Source: an uncultured Flavobacteriales bacterium (GTDB lineage Bacteria > Bacteroidota > Bacteroidia > Flavobacteriales_D > Crocinitomicaceae). Taken from it: a stretch of DNA of 7,218 nucleotides. The translations under genes and the position numbers were made by a program. The DNA is taken from NCBI GenBank assembly GCA_905479845.1, contig CAJQOB010000039.1, positions 1 to 7,218 on the forward strand. The letters run 5' to 3'. Positions 5,887 to 7,218 of this stretch are shown one piece after another. The notes below the pieces were generated by a model. It was not told where the DNA came from, searched no databases, and saw only the letters and a program-made list of their open reading frames with translations. The number at the start of each line of letters is the position of its first letter. The first letter of the stretch is position 1.

Positions 5887-7218
5887 ATGCAAATTAAAGA
5901 AATCAATCGCGAGGTAACTGGAATTTTCTCTGAACAACATGTTCGAATGGTCAATAGGCCGCATGAAATGGAGAAGTATATGCAGCGTCTATTTTCGGAG
6001 GAAATGTTCGCTCACCAGATTGAAGCGAAAAGTTTTGAGTTTCAGCAGGCGAGTCGAGACGCGTTAGTGTTAGCATTGGAAAATCAGTACAATGGTATTT
6101 CGGAAAATCGACCTGATTTCGAACGATTGATTGCTCCGAATGCATTTACTGTAACGACTGGTCATCAATTGACATTACTTGCTGGCCCGATGTATTTCGT
6201 TGTGAAGATTTTGGAGGTAATCAAATTAGCAAAGAAACTGAGTGAAAAGCATCCGACATATGACGTAATCCCAGTTTTCTGGATGGCCTCTGAAGATCAT
6301 GACTTCGAAGAAATTCAATCAACGAATATGTTTAATCGTTCAATGTCGGTAGATTATGAAGAGAGAGGACCTGTTGGGCGCTTTTCCACGGATAAGTTGG
6401 ATGAATTTAAATCTGAAATACTTGATTTCTTCGGGGAGGACAAGCGATCTGAGATTGAGCCGCTCTTGAATGCTTACAACGGAACGAATTTGGCGGATGC
6501 CACACGGAATTTGATGCATCATTTATTTGGAAAGCAAGGTCTAGTTATTGTTGATGGTGATGATCCGAATTTGAAATCACAATTCGCGCCCATCGTTAAA
6601 GAAGAATTAAAATTCAGTAAAACGGAAGAAGCGGTGTTGAAGACAAATAAGTCTTTGGAAGCCGACGGGTTTAAAATTCAAGTGCATGTTCGCCCGATTA
6701 ATTTGTTCTACATTGAAGATGGATTCAGAGAACGAATCGTACGAACAGATAATGGATTCTCAGCGGGAGAAAAAACATGGTCCGAATCGGAATTGTTGAA
6801 GTTAGTGGATGAAGATCCTACTCATTTCTCACCAAATGCTTTGTTGCGCCCCGTATATCAGGAAACAGTTTTACCAAATTTAGCGTATGTCGGTGGAGCA
6901 GGGGAGATTTCCTACTGGCTTCAGTTGAAAGGTGTGTTTGATGCTTACAGTATTATATATCCAATCATTCAAGTGCGAAATTCTGTTCTGTGGATAGACA
7001 AGACCTCACTCAAGCGAATGGATAAAATCAACCTTGATTGGAAAGATGTTTTTCAGAGTGCTGATGTTTTGAAGAAGGAATACGTTAAGCTTCATTCTTC
7101 TGATGAATTGGATTTCTCGAATTTGGATGAATTGGCATCTAGTTTAACCAAGGAAATTGAAGCTCGTGCCCTCAGCGTTGACTCCAACATGAAACAACTT
7201 GCTGAAATAGAAGGAAAA
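5887..7218 (+). CDS. bshC: Bacillithiol biosynthesis cysteine-adding enzyme BshC, 3' end outside the window
   Basis: BshC performs the last step of bacillithiol synthesis, adding cysteine to glucosaminyl-malate (made by BshA and BshB) to give the low-molecular-weight thiol used by Firmicutes and Bacteroidota. The reading frame is open for 444 codons from the ATG at 5887 to the window edge; family members are roughly 530 residues, so about 80-90 are missing. Recognisable blocks are TGHQLTLLAGPMYF (91-104), the HUP-like nucleotide-binding region PVFWMASEDHDFEEI (129-143) and LLRPVYQETVLPNLAYVGG (319-337) followed by AGEISYW. The end (about 375-444) is helical and charged, as expected for the start of the family's coiled-coil segment. 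No start lies further upstream in frame near the promoter. The protein is cytoplasmic. bshA and bshB are not in the window. Confidence 0.93.
   Translation, partial: MQIKEINREVTGIFSEQHVRMVNRPHEMEKYMQRLFSEEMFAHQIEAKSFEFQQASRDALVLALENQYNGISENRPDFERLIAPNAFTVTTGHQLTLLAGPMYFVVKILEVIKLAKKLSEKHPTYDVIPVFWMASEDHDFEEIQSTNMFNRSMSVDYEERGPVGRFSTDKLDEFKSEILDFFGEDKRSEIEPLLNAYNGTNLADATRNLMHHLFGKQGLVIVDGDDPNLKSQFAPIVKEELKFSKTEEAVLKTNKSLEADGFKIQVHVRPINLFYIEDGFRERIVRTDNGFSAGEKTWSESELLKLVDEDPTHFSPNALLRPVYQETVLPNLAYVGGAGEISYWLQLKGVFDAYSIIYPIIQVRNSVLWIDKTSLKRMDKINLDWKDVFQSADVLKKEYVKLHSSDELDFSNLDELASSLTKEIEARALSVDSNMKQLAEIEGK

Noticed and set aside
6508..6521. 14-bp match AATTTGATGCATCA shared with the dnaX breakpoint (146-159)
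   Set aside because: It lies in frame inside bshC as ordinary codons. A match of this length in 7 kb of AT-rich DNA is not far from chance, and nothing else links the sites.
3877..7218. A joint oxidative-stress module of carotenoid desaturase, cyclophilin and bacillithiol synthesis
   Set aside because: bshC is divergent with its own promoter and no pathway partners are nearby. The theme rests on function names only.

Overview
The window looks like chromosomal DNA of a Bacteroidota bacterium, most likely a flavobacterium-like lineage. The reasons are AT-rich DNA, repeated TAnnTTTG promoter elements of the Bacteroidota sigma factor, a Bacteroidota-style DnaX, a bacillithiol gene (bshC), a lipoprotein with an SDD motif after its lipid cysteine, and a carotenoid desaturase of the type common in this phylum. 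No phage, insertion sequence, CRISPR, tRNA or rRNA is visible.

Left edge (1-1127): the minus strand carries dnaX (DNA polymerase III gamma/tau) from its start codon through the AAA+ module and into domain III, where homology stops at about residue 326. The missing end of domain III is present, but on the plus strand at positions 1-80. The gene is therefore broken by an inverted (fold-back) junction at roughly 130-160, around a 12-bp perfect palindrome. The inverted piece also carries a run of ten A just before the DnaX stop codon, and the -1 frame stays open beyond it. That is the layout expected for gamma/tau production by slippage, or for a homopolymer error.

Middle (1207-3792): a secreted purple-acid-phosphatase-like metallophosphoesterase (minus strand) is divergent from a two-gene plus-strand unit. 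That unit encodes a small cysteine-rich lipoprotein and, with no gap, a choline/ecdysteroid-kinase-like phosphotransferase that appears to start at TTG.

Right (3877-7218): a minus-strand pair encodes a cytoplasmic cyclophilin and, again with stop codon and TTG start abutting, a CrtI/CrtD-family carotenoid desaturase. Divergent from it, bshC (cysteine-adding step of bacillithiol synthesis) runs off the right edge. The genes are mostly housekeeping or stand-alone functions and do not form one obvious pathway. I see no new defence or mobile system; the dnaX junction and its A-run are the items most worth checking.
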